Source: Sympetrum striolatum (Eukaryota > Arthropoda > Insecta > Odonata > Libellulidae). Taken from it: a DNA stretch of 64,000 bases. Shown here piece after piece: positions 34,664-46,553 of the stretch. Under the pieces are notes generated by a model, which was not told where the DNA came from, made no database searches, and saw nothing but the letters and a program-made list of their open reading frames with translations. The stretch spans positions 34,280,216 to 34,344,215 of the forward strand of contig OX388352.1 of NCBI GenBank assembly GCA_947579665.1, in the 5' to 3' direction. Both the position numbers and the translations under genes were made by a program. The stretch's first letter is position 1. Each line of letters begins with the position of its first letter.

Positions 34664-34755
34664 CACAGGGTGTTAGGCGTTTGGTGGGGCGGCCTGGGCC
34701 CCGTTTTTAGTTTGGTGCTGAGGATATGGCGTGGGGCTCTACGTGGAATAAATAT

Positions 34756-34794
34756 ACACACACACACACACACACACATACACACACACACACA
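34756..34794. repeat. (AC)n microsatellite between two inserts
   Basis: An AC run with one ACAT interruption. It has the same phase and the same kind of interruption as the (AC)n tract of the host repeat copies, so it is probably a piece of target DNA left between two retroelement insertions. Confidence 0.75.
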
Positions 34795-35096
34795 TTGGGT
34801 TAGGGTATGGGTGTGGGTTAGGATATGGGTGTGGGTTAGGGTATGGGTTAGGGTGCGGGTTGGGATGTGGGTTGGGATGTGGTTAGAGAGGGGGTTTGGG
34901 AGTGTGTTAGGGTGTGGGAACAAGGCTGGCCGGTAAAGAGTGGATGGGACTTATGTTGATTGATAAGTTCTGGAGTTGGATCTGGATTTTGCGTACCGGT
35001 CAAGGTAGAGGATGGTCAAAGGGAGTGTCGGGCCCCAAGCCTCAGCCCCCAAGACCTACGCCAGATTTGGAATCAGTTTCACTTCCCTATCTGGCA

Positions 35097-35144
<48 letters not shown>
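34795..35144 (+). mobile_element. Second, truncated retroelement insert with (AAT)n tail
   Basis: It begins TTGGGTTAGGG directly after (AC)nA, has degenerate GGGTTAGGGTATGGGTGT-like units to about 34920, then unique GC-rich sequence (GGCCCCAAGCCTCAGCCCCC near 35030) and an (AAT)n tail at 35098-35144. It then returns to (AC)n. A simple-repeat tail and lack of coding sequence suggest a 5'-truncated LINE or a SINE. It could also be the true 3' end of the upstream retrotransposon, if the (AC)n at 34756 is internal. Confidence 0.6.
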
Positions 35145-35193
<49 letters not shown>

Positions 35194-35327
35194 ACAGACA
35201 TCATTCAGAAAATGGTCAAAACGTGTTCTGGGGACCCCAAAACGTGTATTTCCGTTGAAATCTCGAAGTCGAATTTTTTCATGAAAACAATACTTTCTCT
35301 ATACTTCGTATATGGAGAAAGTAAAAA
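35145..35327 (-). mobile_element. Hairpin-ended (CA)n repeat family, copy C, 3' part
   Basis: It resumes with ACTCACACAC (35145), then ACACATACACACAGACATCA, GGACCCCAAAACGTGTATTT and ends with the terminal hairpin (ACTTTCTC...GGAGAAAGT, 35292-35322) and AAAAA. It completes copy C begun at 26803; together the two parts are about 1.6 kb without the inserts. Confidence 0.88.
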
Positions 35328-36801
35328 GGGATTCCAATAGTCATTGTACATCTAATAAATGTTAATAATTTTTTTCCGAAGCGTGATTTTTGCCTTCATT
35401 AAAGGACTTACGTATTTGCGGAGGTACGTCACTTTAGATTTACTTTTGACTTCAATCAGTAATTACTCTTATATTCGCATAAATGCCTTAGCGTCAGCCT
35501 GAAAATGCACTAATATCTTACATTCCGTGTTTCATGGAAAACTCAAACGTATCGATTAATTCGCAGTGTTCTTGGTAAATACTGATGCTATCGATGTTAA
35601 TAAAATCTCTAAAGAGAAACTGCCGGAGCAACTTTGGTAGAAACCAACATTCAATTGTGAACAATGTAAATGGTAATTAAAATTGCTTAGTAAAGGTTAT
35701 GGAAAGTCAACGTCAAAAAATTAACGAAGAAACGTGCATTGAATCATAATGAGAGAATCAATATTTGCACATTTTTCAAACTATAATGATTGTTTTTAAG
35801 TCTCTACATTCTAGAATATAGTATAAGATTTACGTTTTACGTTTCTATTACCATAACGGCGACACTTTCCCAAAAATATACATTTACAACTCGACATTTT
35901 AAAGGCTTTATTTTATTTTTGAAAATGAATTAATATATTTCATTTTTCCAATTTCGTCGCTCAATTCTACCTTCCGTTTGATGTTGCTAGAAATATGTTG
36001 TAATTATAGAAAATATTGTAAGTTTTCATGATATGAAAAACCTTGTACTCCCTATGAGTAATTTTATATGCAAATCAGCTGTTACGTTTTTTTCAATCGA
36101 ATTTAGGGAAATTTGATAGAGTTATTTACGAAGGGTAGTAATTATTTAGGTTAGTATTTTCGTTTGTAATAAGTAAGTCGCTGGCTCAAACTTAATGTCT
36201 TGTTAACTACTTGTTAACCATATATTGGATTTCGAGCCGATAGTTCCCAAACACCTTGAATTTGGTGACACGAAATCGAATGCCTTGGAAATCATAGTTT
36301 GAGCGATGGGTAAAATCTGCTGGCTCATATATTTGCATCGTACAATATTTTCTGAAAAATTTAATTAATTTTTGGTTATTTCTTTTCTCAAGTCCCGGGG
36401 AGGTGCATTGTCACGCTTTTGGATGTCTCTTCTGGGTGTACCGATGAGATACCGAAATTAGCGTTCAACCAAGGATTATCAAGCGAAGTCTTCCGGATGC
36501 CACAAATGTAACTCTTTCATATAACCTGGTACTTCAATAAATTCAAGGTGATGTTACTTGCGATCATCAGTAATGCTATGTTTTAGTATTCCTCAACGGT
36601 CTGACACCAAGAAAGCATTTCACCATCATAGAAGACCAGAGAAGAAACGTAGCGATGCTGCGGAAATATTTTACATCCATGGATGGAACACAGAATTCCA
36701 TGAGTATACTTTAAAACAAATGATATTTCTATTCCTATATAAGTATGATCAATGATGCGTATCTATGGATTAATACAGTCTGTTTTTGTTTGGAATTGCT
36801 A
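35328..36801. other. AT-rich DNA, nothing recognised
   Basis: No gene, RNA gene or repeat boundary could be supported. Confidence 0.6.
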
Positions 36802-36962
36802 TTTTTACTTTCTCCATATACGAAGTATAGAGAAAGTATTGTTTTCATGAAAAAATTTGACTTCGAGATTTCAACGGAAATACGTGTTTTGGTGTCCCTA
36901 GAATACTTTTTGACCATTTTTGGAATTATGTCTGTGTGTATGTGTGTGTGTGTGTATGTATG

Positions 36963-37006
<44 letters not shown>

Positions 37007-37751
37007 TCTGTGCTTGTGGGCGCTCTAACGTGAAAACCATTGGTTGTATCAATACCAAACTTCATATATAGTATTGTGGTGTGTGCTGTCAGAGTTGATT
37101 AGTTTTTGGAGTAAATCGGTTGACCGGAAGTCGAGCTTCATTCATTAAAGCTCATTTCCGGTTTTCAAAATATCTCCATAAATATGATATATACGTGCAT
37201 TGTATTACTTATAAAAGTTTTAGATAATGTAATTTACTATAACTTTTGTATTTAACATATTTTTTTATCACCGGTTGATTAGGAGTTATTCGTGAAATAC
37301 CGATAAACCGGAAGTAGCTGTTATGTACTTTGTGGGCACTCTAACATAAAAACCATTCATTGTATCAACACCAAATTTCCTATATAGTATTTTAGTTGCT
37401 GTTGTTAGAGTCAATTAGTTTTTGGAGTAAATCGGTTCACTTGAAGTCGAGCTTCATTCTTCAAAGCTCATTTCCGGTTTTCAAAATATCTCCATAAATA
37501 TGATATTTAGGTATACACTATTATTTATAAAAGTTTTAGAAAATAAAATTTACTATAACTTTTGTTAGAAATATATTTTTTTATCACTGATTGTGTAGGA
37601 GTTATTCATGAAGTACTGAGAAACCGGAAGTTGCTGATTATGTACTTTGTTGGCGCTCTAGGCTCTATGGGCGAAAGGCCAATTTCATCGTTTTTCATCG
37701 ATCATGTCCCGAAAAACATTATTTATAATGTTTTTGGCGTCAAAGATAATA

Positions 37752-37823
<72 letters not shown>

Positions 37824-37936
37824 CACTCATCTTTCAAGTTTAGATGGAATATAGAGTTCGAAATTACTGCCATAGATAAATATTTACATCTTATATATAT
37901 GGAGAAAGTCATGTGCTGGCCACATCAGATTTTTTT
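36802..37936 (+). mobile_element. Hairpin-ended (CA)n repeat family, copy D
   Basis: Starts TTTTTACTTTCTCCATATAC, with a (GT)n tract interrupted by GTATGTATG and GCG (36934-37013), two internal units (markers at about 37157 and 37474), an expanded (TA)n run at 37753-37820 and the end GTGCTGGCCACATCAGATTT. The (TA)n run lies where other copies have only a short ATATAT, so it is a later expansion. Confidence 0.9.
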
Positions 37937-40900
37937 AATTATAGTATACGAAAAGGTAATATTTGCTGATTATTCGTTGTAGGATTTTTATAATAAATTA
38001 GGTCTGTATTTAGACGAGATTGAGACTAAAAAGTATCTTCTGCTATCTAACCTCTAAATGTGACACCTTATAAATTTCGTTTCCTGTTTAACACTCTATC
38101 CCACGAAAAGAAAATCACATGTGGATAAAAAAGCTAATGATGATAATGGGAAAGAAAAAATGTCTCAAAGTAAGCTTTTCTTGTTTCATAAGCCATTACT
38201 GCATCATTATTTATAAGAATTATTTCTAAAATCACCCTAAATCGCGCATGACTCCGGAAATGAAACTGCTGCAAAGTTTTTGTAAAAACCAATTTATCCT
38301 AGATTTCATCGAATCAGAATTACATTATTATTTAATTAACGAAGTTTTAGCTACTGAGCATTTGCATAGGGAACCCAAGTGGTTTACCGCTGAAGCGTGA
38401 ATTTACAGGGTATATGTACGTATATTTTTACAGGAAGTAATTATTCAACAGAATAAATACACTTCTGCACATTTAATATCACGTCTCTCATGCAATACGT
38501 ACTCATTCAGCGCACATAACATGGTAATATATCTTTCCTTTCTAGATGAAAGCTCTTCCTATATTTTTATCGCTAATTTCTCTAATGTCCAAACTGATAC
38601 CAAGACCTTTAATGAATTTGAGGATACAGCTTATGCTAAACAGAAGCAGAATAAGGAAGTTTATAAAACCACGGAGATATCATTTTCTAGTTACTTAGAT
38701 TACGGAATTCATGAGAAGTATTTTAATGTGCTACAGAATCAAACGATTAAGATGTTTGGTGAGGAAACGTCCACAATGACACACTTTCATCAATGGGTTT
38801 GCATTGGCCCCAGAAAGGTAGGCAGAACACACTACGAATTTTGTTGCTGGCTGCATACTGTAAAGGATACAATTATCCTTATTATTTACTAGTAGGAAGA
38901 CATTGAAGTAGAGCTTTAATGGAGTAAGCTTAATCTTGAATACTTTAAATCGAGATTTTCATGGTATTTATTCTCAATTAAAGCTTCCAATTCTAATAAC
39001 ATTGTGCAAAGGATTTATTTTGAAGAACTAAAATGAGTTTCAAACTAAGAATGGGTCCCATTACATCACATCGTTTGTGGCAGCAGGCATATTACGAGTT
39101 TCATATTCCAACGACCCTTTTCCTTTTCACCCGAACTCTTCCATTATCTGATAAGAATCAGCTGAATTAGAACTAAAGGAAAGAGCACTTTAACCGTTAG
39201 GGGTAATTTGATATTTGGTTTCATATATGCGTGTTAGAATTCGTATATGAACGCCTATAACTTATTGCACAGTTTCATAATTATTTAATGCTGTAGAAAG
39301 AGCACACTAACAGCTAATAGAATATTACGTAAAATCTGATTGATCCGGCTGTCCATGTAGCAAGCGAATAATTTAAATAAAATTCTCTAAACAATATTTA
39401 GGCAATGGTACGTAATATTCCCAACTAGGATAAAATAGTCCACGACACATTTTATTCAACGAGACCGCTGATTTGATTTACTCTTGAGGCTTACCCGATT
39501 TTGCTTATTTATAAATATAATAGCATTATTTGAAGAAAGGGAACGGCTTAAAGATATTGCTCAATCATGTTTCTATTTAACTTGCTAGTGGAAAGAAATT
39601 AAAAAAAAGAAATGTTCATCACATGTTTTCATCAATAAACTTTTGTCGGTAATTTTAAAAATACTAACTATTTACAACCACTTCCTTTAAATATGAATAT
39701 ACGTACTTATTAGTATTCGCATAAAATCAAAATGCATTCAATGGCTTGGTAAATACTTGGAAAACTTAGTAAATCGTTAACTTCTGTCACTAAGTATAGT
39801 CACACTTCCGTGATTCACACGAAAGTCCCAGATCCGATCCAATTCAAGTTAAGATTATTACATATACTAAGCGACTTTTTTATATTGCAGTTATATGTCC
39901 TATTGAAATGATGCATTATTATTTTTCAATGTACTATTTTCAAAGCTAAACCTCGTAAGAAGGAAATCTTTGAAGTTTTGATTCTTTTGATGAAATATTG
40001 GGTTTTCATCGCGAAAACCTACTTAATATAAACGAATATTTCGTAAAATTTGGGGATTATAATGAGCGTTTTCTTAAAAATACAAGTATTGTCAAATTTG
40101 TCTCTGGCATGAACTAGGCCTTTAAATAATATAATATACGATTAATAATAACATTAATGTAAAATTATTTCATTATTTTTTTACTAATAATTTATTAACG
40201 TAAACATCGTAATTCATCGTATTCTATAGAGTTTGTCTTTCTATATTTAGTTAAATGCCTGGAATACGTTTTGTGTAGCTTTTAATTTTTATTTATGGGA
40301 CTCAGTTCCAATTAATAATGCTCTATCATTGGATAATAAAGAGTTTGACAAAATATCGGCCTCTGAGATGAACCTTTCAACTTCAGATTATTTTTTATTT
40401 CAAATTAGCTTTACTTTTTCCCAAGTATGATAGTACCTCAACTCGTTCTTCCATAATTTATAATTATCGGCTCACGTTACGATGGTGAGCTAGTTGACCC
40501 ATCATAGGTTTACCAAGGGATGAAAAAGCTTTACCAAGGGATCAATCTAAAAATTGTCAATCCTGATATATTGGCCCACTAAATCCCTCTTCAGACGTAT
40601 GCACCAATGGGATCCATCAATTTCGCTATAGCTCCTATTCATTATGACCCTAGATTGAACTATATGGGGAGAGAGTTCATGGCTTGGGATCGCAGAAAAT
40701 CCAGAGGCCTAGAGCAGCTGTTGGAAATAGACTTCAGTTAATAGACGAGCTTGAGAAGGATAAGGATGGTATTTGGGATTTGACGAGTGTTTTGGAGAAG
40801 CTCTCGCGATCTATACTCATCCTATCACCGACCCGGATCTCGAGGGACTTATAAACCTTCATTCGGTTCTCACTACCTCTTCTTTCTCAGCTACTTGAAC

Positions 40901-42097
40901 TCTTTAACTCTCCTTGTCTCTGAGAATCGAGATTAGGACAAGCATTTACACGCTTGTTGAGGATGACAAACTTATGCATCTCTCTTTAGATTTGAAAATG
41001 TGGATTCCGCTACAGGTAAATTATGGCTCATTAGCCAACAGTTAATTCGGAGATATCTTAAGTATTAAATGACTATGAAATGTGTTCTGAAAGTAAGTTT
41101 TCAATTTTGTTTACATCGATTGTGAGGGAAATGTGCATTACCGTATATTTAGAATTTTGGATTCATAAGAAAGAGGGACTGTTTGAATGCATTAAATACC
41201 AATGAACTAAAACTTACATTAATACAGATATAATTTGACGAAATTAAGGAAAATCAAAAAACTTAAAGAATATGAACAAAGTCCCTCAGGAAAACGAATG
41301 TGGTTATTGTGAGATGTAATATGTACCTTCTCGTAGGCATGTATGTGTGCATGATTTTTAAATGTCTTCAGTGTACTGTTTATTATTATTACTATATCGT
41401 GACTAAAAGGTAATGGCTTATCGGTCAGATGAGTGAAATGTATAATTAAGATTCCCCTGATGAACCAAGACAAGCTCAGTTTGATTCTACTATTTTCTAT
41501 TTTACATCAAACTCTTCAGTTTTTTAATCAGTAGCAATCTGAATCTTGTATATAAACTAATTATACGTAAAATATGTTAATCTAATAAGCGAAAAGCATA
41601 CATTTTCCTACAAAACGAACTTAAATGAAACATCCTTCTAACATATAAAACACGTAAACAAGACCCCTTCTGTGGAAATCATATTCAAATTGGCATCCTT
41701 TTGGAAAGGATTCTTATTATCACTTTGTTTTACAGTGGGAATCGGTCTTAGCGTAGTAATATTGTTCCACAATGTTCATTGAAGCATTGATATCTATATA
41801 CTATGAGATATAACACAGAATTAGACCTAATTTCGATGTTAACCTGTATTATTTGGTGAAGAAATCACCAATTGTTTGCTTTAATATAGCTAGATTAAGT
41901 AAAAGTATCAAGTGCAATTACTTTTTTATGTGATAATACTTTTTTAGGTGCCAGTGTCAGAAGTAGGAAATGTTTAACGAACTGTTTATTAAACATTTTC
42001 CCTGACGAAATTGAAAGGTTATTAGAAAAGTAGGCAGTAGTATCACGAAAATGAAATAAAAATTAATATTAAAGGAGGCCATCCATCTATATTGCTG
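37937..42097. other. Unassigned AT-rich DNA
   Basis: A plus-strand frame of 123 residues (38521-38892) has no recognisable motif. 40580-40900 is slightly GC-richer without a clear frame. Nothing else was found. Confidence 0.5.
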
Positions 42098-42240
42098 TTA
42101 ATAAAATGATACAATGATAATTAACTTTTATCATTAATAAAATGATAATCAATTTTATCACTAATCAAATAACACGATGATAACCAACTTTTATCACTGA
42201 TAAATGATTGAATGGTAATCGCATTTTATCACCGATCAAT
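42098..42240. repeat. Degenerate minisatellite, about four units of 28-40 bp
   Basis: Units of the form GATAATYAACTTTTATCAYTAAT recur at 42114, 42141, 42177 and 42213, each with TTTTATCAC-like ends. The units have diverged in length and sequence. Confidence 0.75.
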
Positions 42241-45200
42241 CCTCTATAATAGTAGTAAGTCTTTTTTTCTAAAATGCAGCTTCAATCAATTGCTTGTAGA
42301 GTCGATCAAATTGTCGTAATACAGATTACTAGGGATAGCATACATGTGGGTTTAAGTATCATGTAGGTGAAAAATGAGGTGAAGTAATTTCATGGGTACA
42401 TGTTACCGACGGAAGATTTAAGAAATTATTCCAATTAATTGTGAGCCGCAAATCTTAGAGAAAAACACTTCACAGCTTCTAGAAAAAAAATTATATTCGG
42501 CCAGTCTCGTCAAAGGACTGTCATTCTCAGATGTTTCTGTGGATGTGTGCTTATACAACTGAATTTCACACTAAAATGTACATTAATTTCATTGTTGTGA
42601 AGATAATGACCGAGAATTTTCGTGGGTGAAAGCATCCAGGAATAATGTCGAAAGGATATTAAATTCACTCTTAAAGAGACACAATAAACTTCGATAGTAA
42701 AATATCGTCTTTTATGATATAGGCGATAGAAATTACCTCAGTTTTCTTTAAGACACCCATCAACACATAAATGGTTTTTAAATGTTTACCCTGATCAGTT
42801 ACAATCGAATTAAGGTTTAAGGACGGATAAGACTTCGAAATCATTAGTATAAATAGCGCACCCTAACAGTACAGTGTTTTTTTAAATTACTTACCACCAA
42901 AATATTGGATGGTAGAACGCAATTCATAAACAAGAAATGCCCCACAAAACGACGTTTGGGAATTTGAACGTGGAGGGGACCTCAGATGTTGGTGGATTCA
43001 GGCGATGTCATGCCACATCAAACGGAAATAGTTTATTGTTTTCCGAGTGACGGCGGCAGTAAACTTCTTGTCCCCACCGCTGCGGCAGGGGTCGTAAACT
43101 CCGTCCGAAATTTGTATCGTTTTTATCCGCTCTCTTCCGAAGAACACATTGATTTGATCGGTCAAGGTCAGGTGTAAACTGTTTCTGGATAGTTTCAATG
43201 CCCCGTGTTTTAGTGCTCTTCGCATGCGAAACTCTATTTAGAACTCTCGTTAAGACCCAGGTTAAGGGTGATCATCTGTGAAAAATTAGGAAGATCCAGG
43301 CTTCAATCTCTAGCCATGGAAAGTCCTAAAGAGGGAATACCATGCAGAAAGAGCTATTTTGCCTGTTCTAGCGAGCCATAATGACTTAAGTGCCATATTC
43401 CATGCAATATCAGTACAGCGACCCATAAATGTTATTTTAATATTTATATAACCATTATTTTTTTATTTACTTGTTATATAATTACATAAAACGATGTGAT
43501 GCCGATGTATTTTGATGTTATGATATTGATGATAATGGTTTTAATGATTTATGCTGAAATAAATTGTGGTAGTAGTGATAGAACAGTTCTGTGTGGCTGC
43601 CATAAAATGCAAGATCAAACGGCATCGTATATTGCAAAAATACTGTAATAATAATACGGTACAATCTATAACTTCTGTAATTGTGATAAAAAATAGTATA
43701 ACGACCTGTAACTTTTAGTTTCGATAATGTGTAATATCTAGGGAAGTGATTTATGTTCAGTTAATTGCTAGTTGACAACGCGATTTTTCATGCATTATAT
43801 TTTATAAGCTGTGTTCAAATAATTTTATAAATTGAATGATAAAGTTGCCACCTAAAGTCCCGCGTAATTGAAACATGTGTAATAATAGTAATAAATAACA
43901 CTTTTCGTGGCATTCGATAAGGAATGAGCAAAAAGAATCCAATAATTCAGCATCACTAATTTTTCAGAAGTTATTTAGGTACGTTTTCTCTACCCAGTAC
44001 CATAAGACGTTGAATATTCCATCTATCAAAGTACAGTAGTAGAAACGACCTTATAGACTACATATACACATCATGACTTGTATAGCGCTTGAGAACTCCC
44101 ACACTTCCAAGGCGAAATTTATTGCCTGTTCGGATACAGATGCATTTATTCTCATGGGATATTACGTCATTCATGAGTGTAAAATGGCTTTATTGAAACT
44201 TCATTTTATTGACTTCAGCCGTTGGGTGATTTATATAACCCTCCTGAAAAGTGCTTTAAAGAAAGTTTCTAAAAAAAGCACACTTTTTCACTCCGATGAA
44301 TAATTAATATATATTTTATATTGATTTAGCTAACATGTTTACTTCTAGTTGACATGGATTAGATTTTGTTAATTAATTTAACCTGAAATGCTAGTAGTTT
44401 ACCCATCCAGCTAACAACCACGATTTATTTCGTTTACAGCAACGTTAGAATATATTTTGAAAACATTTTGTGCTTTACGTGCATATTTGTTCAAAAATCG
44501 TATCTTCTCGCTTTATGGTAAATTCTTATGCTCGTAAAATATGTTAATTAAAATTAAGCAAACGACAAACATAGTGATTCTCCTATCCTTTAGATATAAA
44601 ATACATTCTCCTACATTTCACGGTGGGATTCCATTTCAGCAATGAATTTATTTGCGTTTTCGAGCAAATGAAAATCAATTCTATTTCACGTGCTACTAGT
44701 TTCTCCTACTTTTCATTCTGCGAAAATGACACAGAAAGGAGGAAGAGTATGTCAATCATTGAGTCTATTTCAATTGTACCATGTATCGTGGGACATAGTA
44801 AAATTTGACGGCACCGCTAAGTGCATAAATTAGCAATTACTTGGTATAAGGTCCCTATTCCAAAGCCAGCACTTAAGCATACTTTTAAGCTAGGTATTGG
44901 AGGGCAATAATGCACTTTTTTCATTCAAAGAGATCAAAAATTAATTCGCTTATGATTGAAATGTATCCCTCTACACCGATTGGAAGTTTAAATTATTCGA
45001 TCTGCATTCTCTCTTGGCTTCTTTTTAATGATTTTTTCTCTAAAATTAACGTTTAAACAGTTTCATCCACAGTTCTCGATTCCGATTTCAAGTACCATGG
45101 CGATACAATGTTGTGCATCAGGGAAATGCAGGACTGTGAAGTGTCTCATTACTTTGGATTATATAGTGCAACGATGAAATTGCTTTGATTTACATTAACT

Positions 45201-45310
45201 TAATTGACTCTGAACCGAATAATGTGATATCCCAAATGAAGTAAATGTAGATGAGTTAGTGATAAAATTAGTCTGAGTGAGTATATGATAATTAATTTTC
45301 CTGGATACAT
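42241..45310. other. Unassigned DNA
   Basis: 42950-43230 is richer in CpG and holds a 63-residue plus-strand frame (42986-43177) and an overlapping minus-strand one; neither is recognisable. The remainder is AT-rich with no visible gene. Confidence 0.5.
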
Positions 45311-46553
45311 AAGGTAAGTCCGGGTGAGATGTCCCAACGAGAGAGACGCCCCAGTCGTAGTATTTTTAAGGAAAACCACAATATTACTCTACGGACGGTG
45401 TTAGTCAGTTAGTTGGTCTATCAACAAGAGTTTCACGGCGATTAATTCATTTTACGCAATGTTATATTATCATTTCAAGTAGATACTGTTTTTTTTTCCG
45501 CCCTATTATAAGAAAGGGTATAATGTTCATGGCTTGCATCAGTTTAAATGTTAGAATATTTTGAATTTAAGGACTAAAACTTGTAGCTATAGGTTCATCT
45601 AATATACACGTGCAGTGACTGGCCATCTTGGACAAAGTGTAGCCCCACTGGTTGTAAGGGCATCTGTCCCGTACTAAAAGGATATATGCCCCACCTCTTC
45701 ATGGGATAGATGCCCCAGTGCTATCTTTAGGTATATGTACCCTATTAGTATCAATTTAACTTTAAAGTGATACTGATTAAGGCCCTTTTCAAGAAAACGT
45801 TTGTAATCTAGATTTTAATTTCAATTCAAATTTAAATCCACGGTCGATTGCATTTTAGGCATGATCAAAAATGAGGTATAGTTTAGTAAACACTAGGGAG
45901 AAGCGTTTGGCCACTCTATTTTCTGATCGGAATGTAATACCCGACAAAAGTGGCTCACCCACATGGACATAACAAATATAAAAATATTTTCGAAATCAAA
46001 AAATTGCTTCTGTGAGAATTTTTTCCTCGAAATTTTGAAACACGTAAATTGTTATAATTTTTTTTTCGGTTAAAACGACAATATTTTGTGTTACTCTAGC
46101 CCCCATTCATACCAATTGCAAATTTCATTATAATTTTAAATGGACATTTTTATCCAAATGCAGTACACTTTTTGGCTAAATGTTAACAAATGAAGCTTCT
46201 AAATAGGTTTTAAATTCAACTTTATGTTTAGTTATATCTTAATTTCAAGTTAAATTTAACAATTTTGTTATATTGCATGCGCTTTCCAGATTAAATTCAG
46301 TTTAAGCGAATGGGACATCTCTCCCGCGGAGGTGGGGCGTCTCGCCCGTACACTAGGAAGAGATGGCCAAATGCATGGACACAGAAAAAGTTTAATATTT
46401 TGGGTGAAAATATTTTTAAACAAATTTTGTTTATATTCTGTTAATAACCAATAAATGTTATATTTTATCACGCAGTTTCACAACCTTGTTATCACTGAAG
46501 TAATTTTTATGAAGTATTTTCCTTAGGTGGGGCATCTCCAGCGGAATTACCTT
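45311..46553. mobile_element. Putative TIR element with clustered GGGGCATCT-like motifs
   Basis: The left end AAGGTAAGTCCGGGTGAGAT and the reverse complement of the right end, AAGGTAATTCCGCTGGAGAT, match at most positions over about 26 bases. Subterminal and internal variants of GGGGCATCT (or its complement AGATGCCCC) occur near 45331, 45351, 45661-45730 and 46312-46352, and at the right end. No transposase frame is present, so it would be non-autonomous. A clear target-site duplication was not found (the flanks share only ATACA-like bases). Confidence 0.55.

Larger units (their letters stand above)
28218..34755 (+). mobile_element. Full-length two-ORF non-LTR retrotransposon, Tx1/L1 group, inserted in (AC)n
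   Basis: It starts at TTGGACTCCGTAG right after (AC)nA and ends near GGAATAAATAT just before another (AC)n tract (34756-34794). It has a 260-bp 5' UTR, ORF1 (28478-30313), a 535-bp spacer with TCGG and (TTTA)n runs, ORF2 (30849-34295) and a 3' UTR of about 460 bp with AATAAA at 34748-34753. Both ORFs are open, which suggests a recent insertion. ORF2 motifs (LSLDQSKAFDRV, RRGIRQGCPLSGQLY) place it near Tx1-type elements rather than R1-type. The element's true 3' limit could instead be the (AAT)n tail at 35144. Confidence 0.85.

Noticed and set aside
34795..34920. Telomere-like GGGTTAGGGT units
   Set aside because: The units are irregular (ATGGGTGT, TGGGATG variants), short and interstitial. 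Arthropod telomeres are usually TTAGG, and the segment is better explained as part of a retroelement insert.
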